Positions 1-10,778 of a stretch of 64,000 nt of DNA are shown here, one piece after another. Under the pieces are notes generated by a model. The model was not told where the DNA came from and ran no database searches. It saw nothing but the letters and a program-made list of their open reading frames with translations. The stretch comes from Chloranthus sessilifolius (lineage: Eukaryota; Streptophyta; Magnoliopsida; Chloranthales; Chloranthaceae), in assembly GCA_021018995.1 (NCBI GenBank), contig CM037598.1, positions 77,642,671-77,706,670 on the forward strand, written 5' to 3'. How positions within the stretch are numbered: the stretch's first letter is position 1; each line of letters opens with the position of its first letter. A program made the position numbers and the translations under genes.

Positions 1-1652
1 ATTGCCTCACCAACAAGCTGAGCTTCGCTTAAGACCTAGGCAAGCGAAAGTCAGTAAAGTAATTGCCGTCAAACCTAAGGCACAACGAAGGGTAGCGGCT
101 GAAAAGAAGCCTACCGAGAAGGCGACAAGAAGCTGAATCACGGACGGTGGCGATCATTACCGCCTCACAGGTCTACGGTGAAGATGCTCCTCACGTGACA
201 ATGAGCAAAAATATATGCTAGACATATGGAACAAGCCTCTGAAGGAGGACGAGTAAGTTATTCTACCCTGAATACTTAACTTTATTATTATATATTTATC
301 GTGAAGAGTAGTTAAGTTAGCCATTTTTTATGCAGAGAATATGTTAACACTGTCGGCAAGTATAAGCTGGTGGTGCAATCCTTCAAATGTCTGGTGGGAA
401 CTCAGTACCTGGATAACTTTGTAAGTTTAACATACTGTAGGCAAAATCAAGAATGGTTAAAGCTGTCGACAACTCGAAAAAGAGTTGATATCGATTCCTT
501 ATAGAGTCGATAACGATGACTTACATAATCGTTATCGACTCTCAAATTAATCCAGATCGATGGCTTTTAGAGTCGCTAACGATGGCTTATGTAATCGTTA
601 GCGACTCTGTACATCATCGATATCGATTCATTAGAGAGTCGATAACGATTTCGATGACTTAAATAATCGTTATCGACTCTCAAATTAATCGATATCGATG
701 ACTTATAGAGTCGATAACGATTGCATATTTAACTCTAACTGCATATTTTAATCTAACTGCATTGGTTTCAGGTTATGGGCGCCTACCTAAGACATTTGGA
801 AGTAATTGATGATAAAATTTATCCTGATAAAGAGGTCAAAAACTTCCTTATGGACCCTGCCGCGCTGACGTACATGGGCTATGAACTGAGAGATTTCAAC
901 AAGTTCCTGCTTGCTGAAAAATTATACGACCAGTCGATCGAGGTTCAAGTTCAAAGGTGGGCTGCCTATAGACAAAGAGAGACCGAAGGGAAGAAGCTGA
1001 TGGAAACTTTCTTCTTCAATGAGCTTCGGAATCTGTGGGCTCACAAATGTAACATAGTATGCTTTTATCCTCTTTATAATTATTCTTTTTAATTTTTCTA
1101 TCATACCCTTTGAGATTATATTACTTTTTTATAGATATTTATGCCAATACATTCAGAACAACCACTACACTGGGCCCTTGCGATCGTAAAGGTAGTCGAA
1201 CGATCGATAATGATCGTCGACCCTATATTTAATAGGCCCTCTAAGGAAAGATGTGTCCCAATTGCAGGCGCTGGTAAGATATTTTGCTTAGCATATCTTT
1301 TATCATTGTTAGCTTAACATATCTGACACTCCTCTCTATTATTTCGAAACAGACCCAATACCTTCCCGTGATTTTATATTCATACAGTGACTCTGCTGCA
1401 CTAATCAAGAAGAGTTATCCTTGGTCATCTAGTGACTGCCGGATCAAAGCCGTCCCCCGACAGACCAACTCCAGTGATTGTGGAGTGTTTGTTGTGAAGT
1501 ATGTCGAATACTTTATGATGGAAAAGAAATTTAACTTCGCGCAATCAGATATAGATAGGATCAGGGCAGAAATTGGCCATATACTGGCTACATACAACGA
1601 CGATGACGGAGTACTGGCGAAGCACGACAAAAAGGAGGGGGAGCAGCAGTAG
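1..1652 (+). pseudogene. Ulp1-like (C48 family) cysteine protease gene of MULE-1, 5' end missing
   Basis: This is the C-terminal part of a Ulp1/SENP-like cysteine protease gene of the kind carried by some plant MULEs. Readable exons are about 1-252, 336-420, 772-1056, 1135-1273 and 1353-1652, with GT..AG borders. The first part is Lys/Arg-rich linker. Exon 4 has the catalytic His in LHWALAIV (codon 1168-1170) and the Asp in MIVDP (1219-1221). The last exon has the catalytic Cys in QTNSSDCGVFVVKY (1479-1481). The whole triad is therefore present. The visible splice sites of exons 4 and 5 do not keep one frame and exon 1 shows an in-frame stop, so it is probably a pseudogene. Intron 421-771 is filled by a palindromic array. 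What this protease does for the transposon is not established. Confidence 0.72.
474..735. repeat. Palindromic motif array 1 of MULE-1 (in a Ulp1 intron)
   Basis: Degenerate tandem copies of GAGTCGATAACGAT, ATCGTTATCGACTC and ATCGATATCGATG, spaced about 20-40 bp, fill most of the intron at 421-771. Units are self-complementary or occur in both orientations, so the stretch could fold on itself. Confidence 0.85.
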
Positions 1653-1765
1653 TGTAGTTGTATTTAAATATTTTTGTAATTGTAAATGAAATATTTTTTC
1701 TTAATGAATTATTTTGAATATAATTGCACTATTTTTATGTATTTGTAGTTAAAAAGTAGAAATAG

Positions 1766-2037
1766 CAGCCATTAGCGACTACATATATAGTCGTCATCGA
1801 CTATATAAATAATCGGTGACGACTCTGTATGTAATCGCTACCGACTATATAAATAATCGGTAACGACTCTTTAGGTAATCGATATCGACTCTATATAGAG
1901 TCGTCATCGACGGTATCCATAATCGATACCGATTCTTAAATGAATCGATATCGACTTTATAAATAGTCGATGGTGACTCTATATAGAGTCGATATCGATT
2001 ATGGATACAGTCGATGACGACTCTATGATACATCGAT
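1766..2037. repeat. Palindromic motif array 2 of MULE-1 (between the convergent genes)
   Basis: About a dozen degenerate copies of AGTCGATATCGACT and AATCGATACCGATT-type motifs lie between the 3' ends of the convergent Ulp1 and transposase genes. An open frame across it encodes only repeats such as YRLYIES and is not a gene. Confidence 0.85.
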
Positions 2038-2118
2038 AAAGACTATATTACAATAAAAAAATATGGATTATGAATTTCTCATTTACATTCAATCTATCAT
2101 TATTAAAAATATACACTG

Positions 2119-4730
2119 TCAGCCCATCGGTCCCACTGCCGTGCAGCTCCTGCGGTTGTGACCATATTCACTGCACCTGCTACACTGTAGTGCCCTAACC
2201 TCACCCTTAGACCTTATCCTTCTCTTCCTCGGAAGGCCGGCTTGCTTTCGGCAATAATAGGATGGTCTCACTTTCATATTTTCAGGGAGTTGCTCTGCTT
2301 GGAACTCCCATTGACTTTTATCGAGAGTGGGAACTCATTGTTCGTCATATGTTTGTCTAAAGCAAGCGGTGAAAAACCAGTTCTCACAAAATTTATGGTA
2401 GTCGTAACTTCTTCGATTGATGGCCGCCACGGCATGGGAGCAAGGCAAGCCATGAATGTGCCAACGGCGGTAACTACAAGTCTTCTGTTCCAAGTCGACG
2501 TGATGAATAAAATTTCCGGAATTGACTTGGAATTGATCGAGCCCGTATGGTTGAGCTCTCTTTCTACCGGCCCATTGCAACACCTTCTTCATATGAGCGT
2601 CTGCTTTCGGGCAGAGAAGGGTGGTCCATTTCTCAGATATCTCTCTGCGTTTTTGAAAATGATCGGTGACTTTCTCTCTAATAGTTCTGATTAAGTTGAT
2701 AATTAGTCTCTCTCGAGCTATCTTTAGCACGCTGTTTAAACTTTCGGCAATATTCGTAGTCAGGGAATCGTACTGCCTTCCTTCCATATGTGCGCGTGCC
2801 CAATGCTTCGGATCTATTTTCAAAATATATTCTACGGCCTGAGAATCAGCAGGATCTTTCTTCATTTCGTTAATAAAATAATCAAATTTCTCTTTCGAAT
2901 ATGCACGCGCGGCGCACCACCATAGACGCTTCACATTGTTCCTGGGATACTTGTGCTGTAAATTTTGTGTCATATGCCGCATGCAGTAGTTGTGATATGC
3001 GTTAGAGAAGATACGTTTCACCGCATTTATTAAACCCTTCGACCTGTCCGTGATAAATACGAGATCTTCGTTAAACCCACCGATCATGAACGCACCTACC
3101 CGTTCAAGAAACCACATCCACGTATCCTCTTCTTCTAACTCGACCACGACAAATGCTAACGGTAATATATGACCATTACCGTCTTGCACAGAGGCAATAA
3201 GTAGGATCCCTTCGAAACGTCCTCGTAGGTGTGTGCCGTCTACAAGCAATATGCGACGAAGTGTATTGCGGTAGCTTCCGATGCATGGGCCAAAACTCTA
3301 AAAAAATCTTTGAAACTTATCGTCAAGAGTAAGTTGAAAGGATGTTTGTACATTAGGATCTACCCTCTCCATCTCCTTCACGTAGGCCGGTAGATCAACA
3401 AATTGTCCTTCCCAACTTCCTCTAATATCATTAAGGGCAAGCTCTTTTCCCCTCCAAGCTTTTACATATGAGATTTGCACATTATAAGCTTTTACAATAT
3501 CAAATATTATCGACGCCGGTGTGTAGTCGAATCCTTCCATAAGTTTATCCCGTACATAGTTCGCTACGAAGGAGATTGTTGCATTATGGTGACCGTGCTG
3601 TCCGATCTTAGCGGCTCCGCATGTGTGAGTACTATTGAATGTCTTGATTTGGAAAGAATCGAGCCCAGTCAATTTAGAAGCATGTATTCGCCACGAACAA
3701 TCGGGTTCGTAGCATCCGGCTGTCACTCGATAACTAGCGGTTCTCAAAGGCCGAATTTGAAAGTTTTTCTCTACCGCGTGTTCTTTCAATGCTCTTTGAA
3801 ATATTTATTTGTCTCGGAAGATCTCTCCAATTTTAAACGTCCAATTTCGATATTCAGTTTCCACCTCTTCATCGGAGGAGTCGTCGATGTCTCTGACATT
3901 TCGTAATCTCCGTCTACCAGGGGATTGTCAATGTCTCTCACAAAAATTTTCGGATCCTCTTTGATAAACCCATCCGATTCACCTTCATATTCTTCTTCTA
4001 AGGTATCTTCATTCATGGCTTGAGGATGACTACGCCATTCACTAGCGGTGTTCTCAGGTGGTTGACTAGATCCTTCACCGAAGGGGTTCTGATGTGATTG
4101 ACCGGATCCTTCACAGAATGGATAATGGCGTGGTTGGCTAGGCCCTTCACCGAAGGGGTGCTCATGTGTATGGACATGGGGTTGAGTTACTCCGGTAATT
4201 CCCATCGATGGCATGGTAGAACATAAGTCTTGAGTAAATCAAGTTGTCCATCCACCGGAGAAGATATGACTGAAATCGTTGGTATCTACCACCCTTTCTG
4301 AAGTATAGTCTAACCATTGACTACATTGTTGTGACCCATGTATGTATTTTACTGGGTCATCATACGATTCAATCGGAGCATCGTTTAAATCAAATGTTGC
4401 TTTTCCTCTGCCATCGTTCGCCGCAATATAACCGTCATCGCCTAACGGGGCGGTATCGTATACAATTTCATTCTCAAACTTACATGGCTGAAATGAATGA
4501 GTCACAAAATCAGTCCCGCCGAGATTTACTTGTTCAGCTTCAACTGGGAAGGATGACGGTTCTTTAATGATGAATACTTTTATGACGTCCACTCCGGATT
4601 TATAAAACGTAAATAATGTAGCCAAATCATCAAAGTCCAAAATGTCGGCAACCACAGGCGTATTCACTATCTTCATATGAAACTTTGTGAAAACTGTTTC
4701 ATCCGCCTTCGTAAAACTGACAGCAGACAT
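2119..4730 (-). pseudogene. MuDR-type MULE transposase (MULE-1), decayed
   Basis: This is a Mutator-like transposase read on the minus strand. From the N-terminus it has a PB1-like region (4730 to about 4560), an acidic linker, the MuDR DNA-binding region (about 3810-3600, with AGCYEPDCSWRIHASKL-type text) and the transposase core. The core starts at VDGTHLRGRF (about 3249), followed by ITDRSKGL with a catalytic Asp, a C-x2-H motif in NYCMRHM, and NIAESLNSVL. Next come a SWIM zinc finger (C..RRWHIHGLPCSHA, about 2460) and a C-terminal CCHC knuckle CSRCSEYGHNRRSC near 2145. It is interrupted by TGA at 4239-4241, a frameshift near 3860, TAA near 3806, TAG at 3298-3300 and TGA at 2335-2337. The core is otherwise well preserved, suggesting fairly recent loss. 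It converges with the Ulp1-like gene. Confidence 0.88.
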
Positions 4731-4929
4731 TCGCCTTATGAATTATTCATAAGAAATTTCAATTGAAATGTTAATAAGCCTCCGTCGGCCACCTTGATAC
4801 AAGCCATCATCGTTTACAAGAAGGTCATCATAGTGACAAAGAAGAGGAATCCTCACGTCCGTCATCGTTTGTTTAAGAATGAGAAGGAAGGGTCATAAAA
4901 CTGATGAAACAAAAGAGAAAAGACGACTA

Positions 4930-5052
4930 TAATTCTTAGTCGATTGCAAATACAATCGGCATCGACTCCATATAGAGTCGATGCCGATTGTGTATACAAT
5001 CGATATCGACTCTATATGGAGTCGATATCGATTGTATACACAATCGATATAT
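4930..5052. repeat. Palindromic motif array 3 of MULE-1 (upstream of transposase)
   Basis: Copies of AGTCGATATCGATTGTAT and its complement alternate upstream of the transposase start, inside the subterminal region of the element. The same motifs occur at 474-735, 1766-2037 and 8385-8655. Confidence 0.8.
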
Positions 5053-5579
5053 ATTTTTAAAAAAACGTATCGAAGGATACAAAGACCTTTCATATACTAC
5101 ACGAATAGGAGATACTGCATCACTAAATAACACTAATAAACTGAAAATGGGGTTAAGTAGGATACCTTGCGTCGCAAGGACAAAGTTCAGGGTCTTTTTG
5201 CCACAATGAAGAAATGCAGGGCCTTCTTCTTCCAAGCCTCTGTTTTCTTCTTCGAAATAGCAGATCGGAGCAGATCAGACTAAGTAAGGAGACTTCGTCT
5301 AGGGTTTTACACCTCTAACTTTTTTGCAGGATAAAATGAGGAAGAAGAGGATGCTTTGTTGGTTAAAGAAGGTCATAGAAGGGGGTAATTTGGACCTGTT
5401 ACTCTCCTTAGGGTCGGCTAGGCTTGGAGCTGGTTTGTCTGGGTAAAAGTGAAACTATAGGGCTTCTGACGTAAAAGGCATACCTGACAGGGCCGGTCAG
5501 GTAAATTTCCCTTCTAAAAACCAATTCTCAGATAGAGCAAAACATATAAATATAAAAATAAAAATAAAAACAAAAATCG

Positions 5580-5738
5580 CACTACAAAAAATAAGATTAT
5601 TAGCGACAGCTAAAAAAAGCCACTATTAACAAAAAAATTGCTGCTAATAGTCTTAATAGCCTTTAATAATTTTTTTTATTAATAACGGTACCTTTTTGTT
5701 GTAAAAAGCTGTTGCTAATAGTCTTATTTTTTGTAGCA
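5580..5738. mobile_element. CACTA-type MITE, copy 1
   Basis: The element begins CACTACAAAAAATAAG and ends in the near-complement CTTATTTTTTGTAGCA, with TSD TCG on both sides (5577-5579 and 5739-5741). The last two bases of the right end are mutated (GTAGCA instead of GTAGTG). It is nearly palindromic throughout and has no coding capacity. The 3-bp TSD and CACTA terminus fit a non-autonomous CACTA (En/Spm) element. Confidence 0.82.
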
Positions 5739-5808
5739 TCGACTCTTCTAATTTTTGGATAAAAAGTTTCGAGTTTAAGATTTAATAGGAAGGTGAAAGA
5801 GGGAAAGG

Positions 5809-5993
5809 GACAGTTAGTAAATACTAAGATTCTAGGAGAGTTCTGGCTCTCGAAGAGCCCTAAGAGTATAATTTTTATTTTTATTTTTTTGTGAAGGCAA
5901 CCACAAGTTTTTCGTGAAGGCAGCTGCAAGTTTATACTCTTAGGGCTCTTCGAGAGCCAAAACTCTCTCAGAATCTGAGTATTTACTCAGATT
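5809..5993. repeat. Fold-back inverted repeat, ~59-bp arms
   Basis: Two arms (about 5812-5871 and 5933-5992) are near-perfect reverse complements around a ~60-bp T-rich loop. Each arm contains its own small hairpin, GGCTCTCGAAGAGCC. It is probably a small MITE; termini and TSD are not clear. Confidence 0.7.
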
Positions 5994-7887
5994 ATCATCA
6001 TATTATGAGAAAATCTGATATTTTCCTATGTTTGCAAGTTAATGTGGGCCCCACAGAATATCGCATATTTTTTTAGAGAAAGCGATATTTGTGTGTGTCG
6101 GAGTTTTGGGTTTGGAAATTACTCAAAATCTAAGTAGGTTTGCATAATAATATCATGGGGATGTACATACAATCAAATCCTACATAAGAGCTGAGGCTAA
6201 TTTATTTTCGATAAAAAAAAAAAATTGCAGAAAGGGGTTGGAGAAGATAATGGTGGAAGTTTCTCTCACCTTACTATCGCCGGTACGCCTTTTTGGCTCA
6301 TCGGACGGCCACCGGATCGTTACCAAACGATTCCTGACATTAGGGGCCGTTGGCCAGTGTATTAATTTGACCATCGCTTTTGCGACTGCTTATTCCTTAT
6401 TGTGTTAGGATTTCAGCTCACCATCATCTTTGGCGCCTATCCAGTGCGACCAACGACTACAACGGTTGTTGGTTCTCTTCATGAAAGTAAATATGTATAT
6501 ATTATATTAATATAATATATAATATTACACACCAAAAACAACGGTTGCTGAAATCCCTCTAATAGTATCAATATAGTATTATATTGATGCTTTACCCAAC
6601 TGACTTGTAGTTCTCTGTAAAAATCTATAATATATGCAAATTATATATTATATAATATAAATTTTGCATGTTGGGGGCAGAGGAACCGACGTACGCTATT
6701 TCGTAATGGGTGGCTATCTCATGTGTTGTTAAAGCACTAAGGCCGGTGCTTCCCGGATTATTGTTGGCCACCTGAGTCGATGGGATTCCGTCAATGTTGG
6801 CCTCTTGCAGCTGTCATTGGACGTCAGGATTTGGTAGCAGGGTCATCCTGGATGGTGTGATTCTTGGGAATGCAAGGTTGAAAATATAGCTGAAGGTTGG
6901 ATTTGTGTACAAAAAGGTGCGTTTTGTAGTCGGATAGCGTTGGAGCAATTTAAGTTGTACACGTGGTAGATTATCATATGGATCTGAGAATATAAAATAG
7001 ATAATCCTACTTTCCAATTGAGAGCATGAAAAATGTCTACATATCCACAATTTATGGCAAAAATGCAGTGATTGGATGTTCAGAGCATGGTTCAAAATCT
7101 CAATCAATGTATTGATCGATACGGTCAACATATCGGCTGATATATTGATCAAAATATCGGCCAATAATACGTTCAATGTATTGGTTGTATCGACTGATAG
7201 TTCACTAATTGAAATTATCGACCAATAATTTCGATAATTTGAAATTACGTGTCTCTGCCACATTACGCACTATTTTCAAATTATCAAAATTATCTCTCGA
7301 TAATATCGATAATTTAAAAGTATTATATTTTTTGATTGAGTATTAGTGACTCATTTTAAAAGTAATGGCTATTAAATTAGATTCGGAAAAAGGCTCCGTC
7401 AAATATGTTCAACCTCATCTCGATTGATTGCCCGTAAATTTTGAGAGAAATCCAAGTACGGCACATAAACCGATGATTATATCACGTTTCTATAGTCATA
7501 GCATAGCCACCGATTGAATCGATTCTGAGGATTTACTGAGAGGAACTTAAAAACAACGAATTTTCATCTTTTATAAGAAAAGTCAGGAATTCGAGTAACT
7601 TAAGAACGCATATGGGAAAAGTCAAGAATCTTAGTCTGTTAAGAATCTGTCAGGAATCTGAGTGTCCAAGAATCTGAGTTTTTCTAGAAAAAATTGAAAA
7701 ACACCTAAACGAGGCCCTTAATATGTGCACACTGGAGAGACTAATACGAATTTTTTTTCAAATTTACAAGATGAACATATTTGGGCTCTCACCTTTAGGA
7801 GGAATATAGCCTTAAATTGATTTGATGATATAACCCACCCCCCCCCCCCCTTTTTTTTTGATGGAAGATATGATAATATACTTGAAG
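5994..7887. other. Intergenic, no gene recognised
   Basis: No coding feature is convincing here. 6484-6680 is very AT-rich with TATATTATAT palindromes. 7080-7320 is a cluster of ATCGGCTGATAT and CGATAATTTC-like self-complementary motifs resembling the element at 51356-51606. 7838-7860 is a C-run followed by a T-run. Confidence 0.6.
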
Positions 7888-9109
7888 GGGAAATTTACCT
7901 GATTGGCCCTGTCAGATACACCTTTTACGTCAGAAGCCCTGTAGTTTCACCTTTATCCAAATCAACCAGCTCCAAGCCTAGCCGACCCTTAGGTTAGCAA
8001 AATGCCCAAATTACCCTCTTTCTTTAACGCACAAAAACATCATCTTCTTCCTCATTTTAATCTGGTACAGTTTTTAAAAGTCAGAGGTGGCAAAGGTGAC
8101 GGCGTCTTCTCCTCAATCCAAATTATTCCGATCTGCTATTTGGATCGACCCAGATACACCTTTTTCGTCAGAGACTGTAGCAGATTAGAATAAGGAAGAA
8201 GATGATACACCTATATAATTTAAAATTTTAAATATTTGCATTTTTCTATGTTTACGCGATGTGAAACGAGATTTATTCCGATCCAAACTATTCTGAGCTG
8301 CTATTTGGATCGACCCAAATACACCGTCTGATTTGAAGGCTACAATATAAAATCAATAGTTCCAAAGATAGATATGAGAAAAAGGCAATATCGACTCTGT
8401 ACACAGTCGATATCGACTCTGTACATAGTCGGTACCGATTATTTTAAGAGTTGTCATCGATTCTGTACAGAGTTGTCATCGACTCAGTACAGAGTCGTCA
8501 TCGACTCGGTACAGAATCGTCATCGATTACATAATTTTTTTTTTTTTTTTTTTAATATAATCGATGGCGACTCTGTATAGAGTCGATGACGACTTTGTAC
8601 AGAGTCGATGACGACTCTTAAAATGATCGGTACCGACTATGTACAGAGTCGATATCGCCTTTTTCTCATATCTATCTTTAGAATTATCGATTTTATATTG
8701 TAGCCTTCAAATCTGACGGCATAGATCTCGTTTCACATCGCGTAAATATAGAAAAATGTAAATATTTAAAATTTTAAATTATATAGGTGTATCCTCTTCT
8801 TCCTCATTCTAATCTGCTACAGTCTCTGACGAAAAAGGTGTATCTGGGTCGATCCAAATAGCAGATCGGAATAGTTTGGATTGAGGAGAAGACGCAGTCA
8901 CCTTCGCCACCTCTGACTTTTAAAAACTGTACCAGATTAAAATGAGGAAGAAGATGATGTTTTTGTGTGTTAAAGAAAGGGGGTAATTTAGAATTTTTGC
9001 TATCCTTAGGGTCGGCTAGACTTGGAGCTGGTTGGTTTGGGTAAAGGTGAAACTACAAGGCCTCTGACGTAAAAGCTGTATCTGACAGGGCCGGTCAGGT
9101 AAATTTCCC
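7888..9109. mobile_element. Fold-back MULE derivative of the MULE-1 family
   Basis: This 1222-bp element is almost entirely a giant inverted repeat: each arm is about 600 bp around a T-rich centre near 8526-8548. Its ends are GGGAAATTTACCTG and CAGGTAAATTTCCC, with a perfect 9-bp TSD TACTTGAAG at 7879-7887 and 9110-9118. Terminal and subterminal sequence matches the right end of MULE-1. The arms include the same GTCGATATCGAC / AGTCGATGACGACT motifs (8385-8655). It has no genes and would depend on a MULE-1-type transposase. Confidence 0.93.
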
Positions 9110-9534
9110 TACTTGAAGTCATATCCCTTCATACATTGGTCATATTCATATAGAGGTCGATTCAAAAATGCTATATTAGGCTATTATGGGAAAGGATAAG
9201 CTTGGAACCTTAAGGACCTGTTTGGATAAAAACATGAGACATATAAAAAAGTAAAATAACATTTCTATATTTTTCTATGAATACCCGAGTTATAGAAAAC
9301 CGTAGGATTCTTTTATTTCTCTTTGTTTTTCGTTGTTTGGATAATCACATTGCTAGCCAAGAAAATGCAAGATTAAAGAAATCCTGTGTTTGGATATGTG
9401 GGAAATTCTAGGAAAATAACATATCCTAATAAAAAAAGTTGTAATACCACAAAAGATCATGCAAACTAAAAAATAACTGTAATATCATAAAAATGATCAT
9501 CTACAAGAATAATCTACAAAAATGGTCATCCACA

Positions 9535-10110
9535 TAAATGACTGATCATGGGCGTGGGCCTATAATTAGACAATCAAATTTTGATTCCGCGTGGAGATCA
9601 TGGGCGTACCATGAGAAGGGTTCTTGGATCACTTTTGGGATGTGTTCCACTTGAAATTAACATTTGGACGTCTAATAGGTGAGCTATGATCTAAAGATCA
9701 ATTCAATAAAATATTGGGAAACAAATGATTTCCATGTGTCCATTCAATGTAGTCAATGGTGTTAAAGGTTGAAACCACAGGTTGCAGATATTAATCTTCG
9801 ATTGTTAGTACCCGTATATAAGTAACATAAAATAATTGAACACCTCACGGTTTCTGCGAATACCATTTCAAACCCCTAGATCTTCGACACAATAAATCTT
9901 CAGATTATGGTATAATCATTAGATGGGCAGATATTGATTTCACAGGACACACCTCTCAAATAAATTATGCGATAAATATGTTTGATATATGCTCATAATC
10001 ACATTCATTTTTTGGAATGTGTACATGTGAAATCAAAATCTAATTACCTGATGGAAGTCCCATGATTTGAAGATCTAATGTGTAGAAGATTGAGGTGAAA
10101 AATTGTAACA
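9535..10110. mobile_element. Diverged MULE-type MITE remnants (two)
   Basis: Two adjoining degraded segments carry the signature of the small MITE family frequent further right: phrases resembling GATCTTGAGATCATG and GACGGTCAAAT with complementary copies about 200 bp away (9535-9770 and 9885-10110). Termini and TSDs are not resolvable. Confidence 0.45.
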
Positions 10111-10505
10111 ACCTGACTTTTTCAACATTATTTAAGTGGAATAAATATTTGTTTTTTGTTACTTTAATTTCCATGAATATATATATTAGGGAAATTTGCA
10201 CTTTCGGCTCTATACGTTTGCGTATTTGCAGAAACGGCCCTATAGTTTCAATCCTTGCATAAATGGCCATCTCCAAGGCTAGCCGGCTCCACGTCAGATA
10301 TATATATGCTTCTCTATACAAGGATTGAAACTACAATTTCTCTAGCATTTTTTAACACTTTCTTTCTCTCTTGGATTGTGATTTCGAGATTCGACTACAG
10401 TTCGTATAACATAGAGAATACAACAAGCTAGGTAAGATATCGAGTACATTATCTTTTTAAGTTATTGATTTCCCAATTTTTCAAAATATTGTAGGTAGAC
10501 TAATT

Positions 10506-10690
10506 TATGTAAGATATCGATCGATATCTTAGGATATCGTCCGATAACTTAAGATAGCGTTTTGTTTTACGGGTTTAGGTTTATGGTTTAGGTTAAAAGT
10601 CCATCGGCCAGATATCTTAGGATATCAGCCCGGTAACTTAGGATATCGGCCGGATATCTTAGGATATCGAGCGATATCTTATGATGGACT
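10506..10690. repeat. Palindromic array upstream of the MULE-2 transposase
   Basis: Repeats of GATATCTTAGGATATCGGCC-like units lie in the leader of the transposase gene. Related ATCGGCCGATAACTTAA units recur at 13578-13665 and near 14240-14320, between the two genes. Confidence 0.8.
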
Positions 10691-10778
10691 TTTAACCCTA
10701 AAGTTTTTATTTTTTAATATTGTAGCGCTAAACAACTTTAAACAACCAATTTTCATTTTGTAAATATTGTAGGTTGAA

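Larger units (their letters stand above)
1..5511. mobile_element. MULE-1: Mutator-like element, left end outside the window
   Basis: A Mutator-like DNA transposon enters from the left edge and ends at 5511. Its right terminal inverted repeat (about 5395-5511) ends AGGTAAATTTCCC and is nearly the same as the right end of the fold-back element at 7888-9109. Inside are a Ulp1-like protease gene (+) and a MuDR-type transposase gene (-) pointing at each other, plus three arrays of GTCGATATCGAC-like motifs. The sequence after the end (TTCTAAAAA) is the expected 9-bp target-site duplication, but its partner lies off-window. Both genes are broken, so the copy is probably dead. Confidence 0.85.

Noticed and set aside
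1845..2033. Open frame over the palindromic array (repeating YRLYIES-like peptide)
   Set aside because: Explained by periodic repeats without stops; not conserved protein text.
2242..2694. 150-codon plus-strand open frame
   Set aside because: Antisense shadow of the well-supported MULE-1 transposase.
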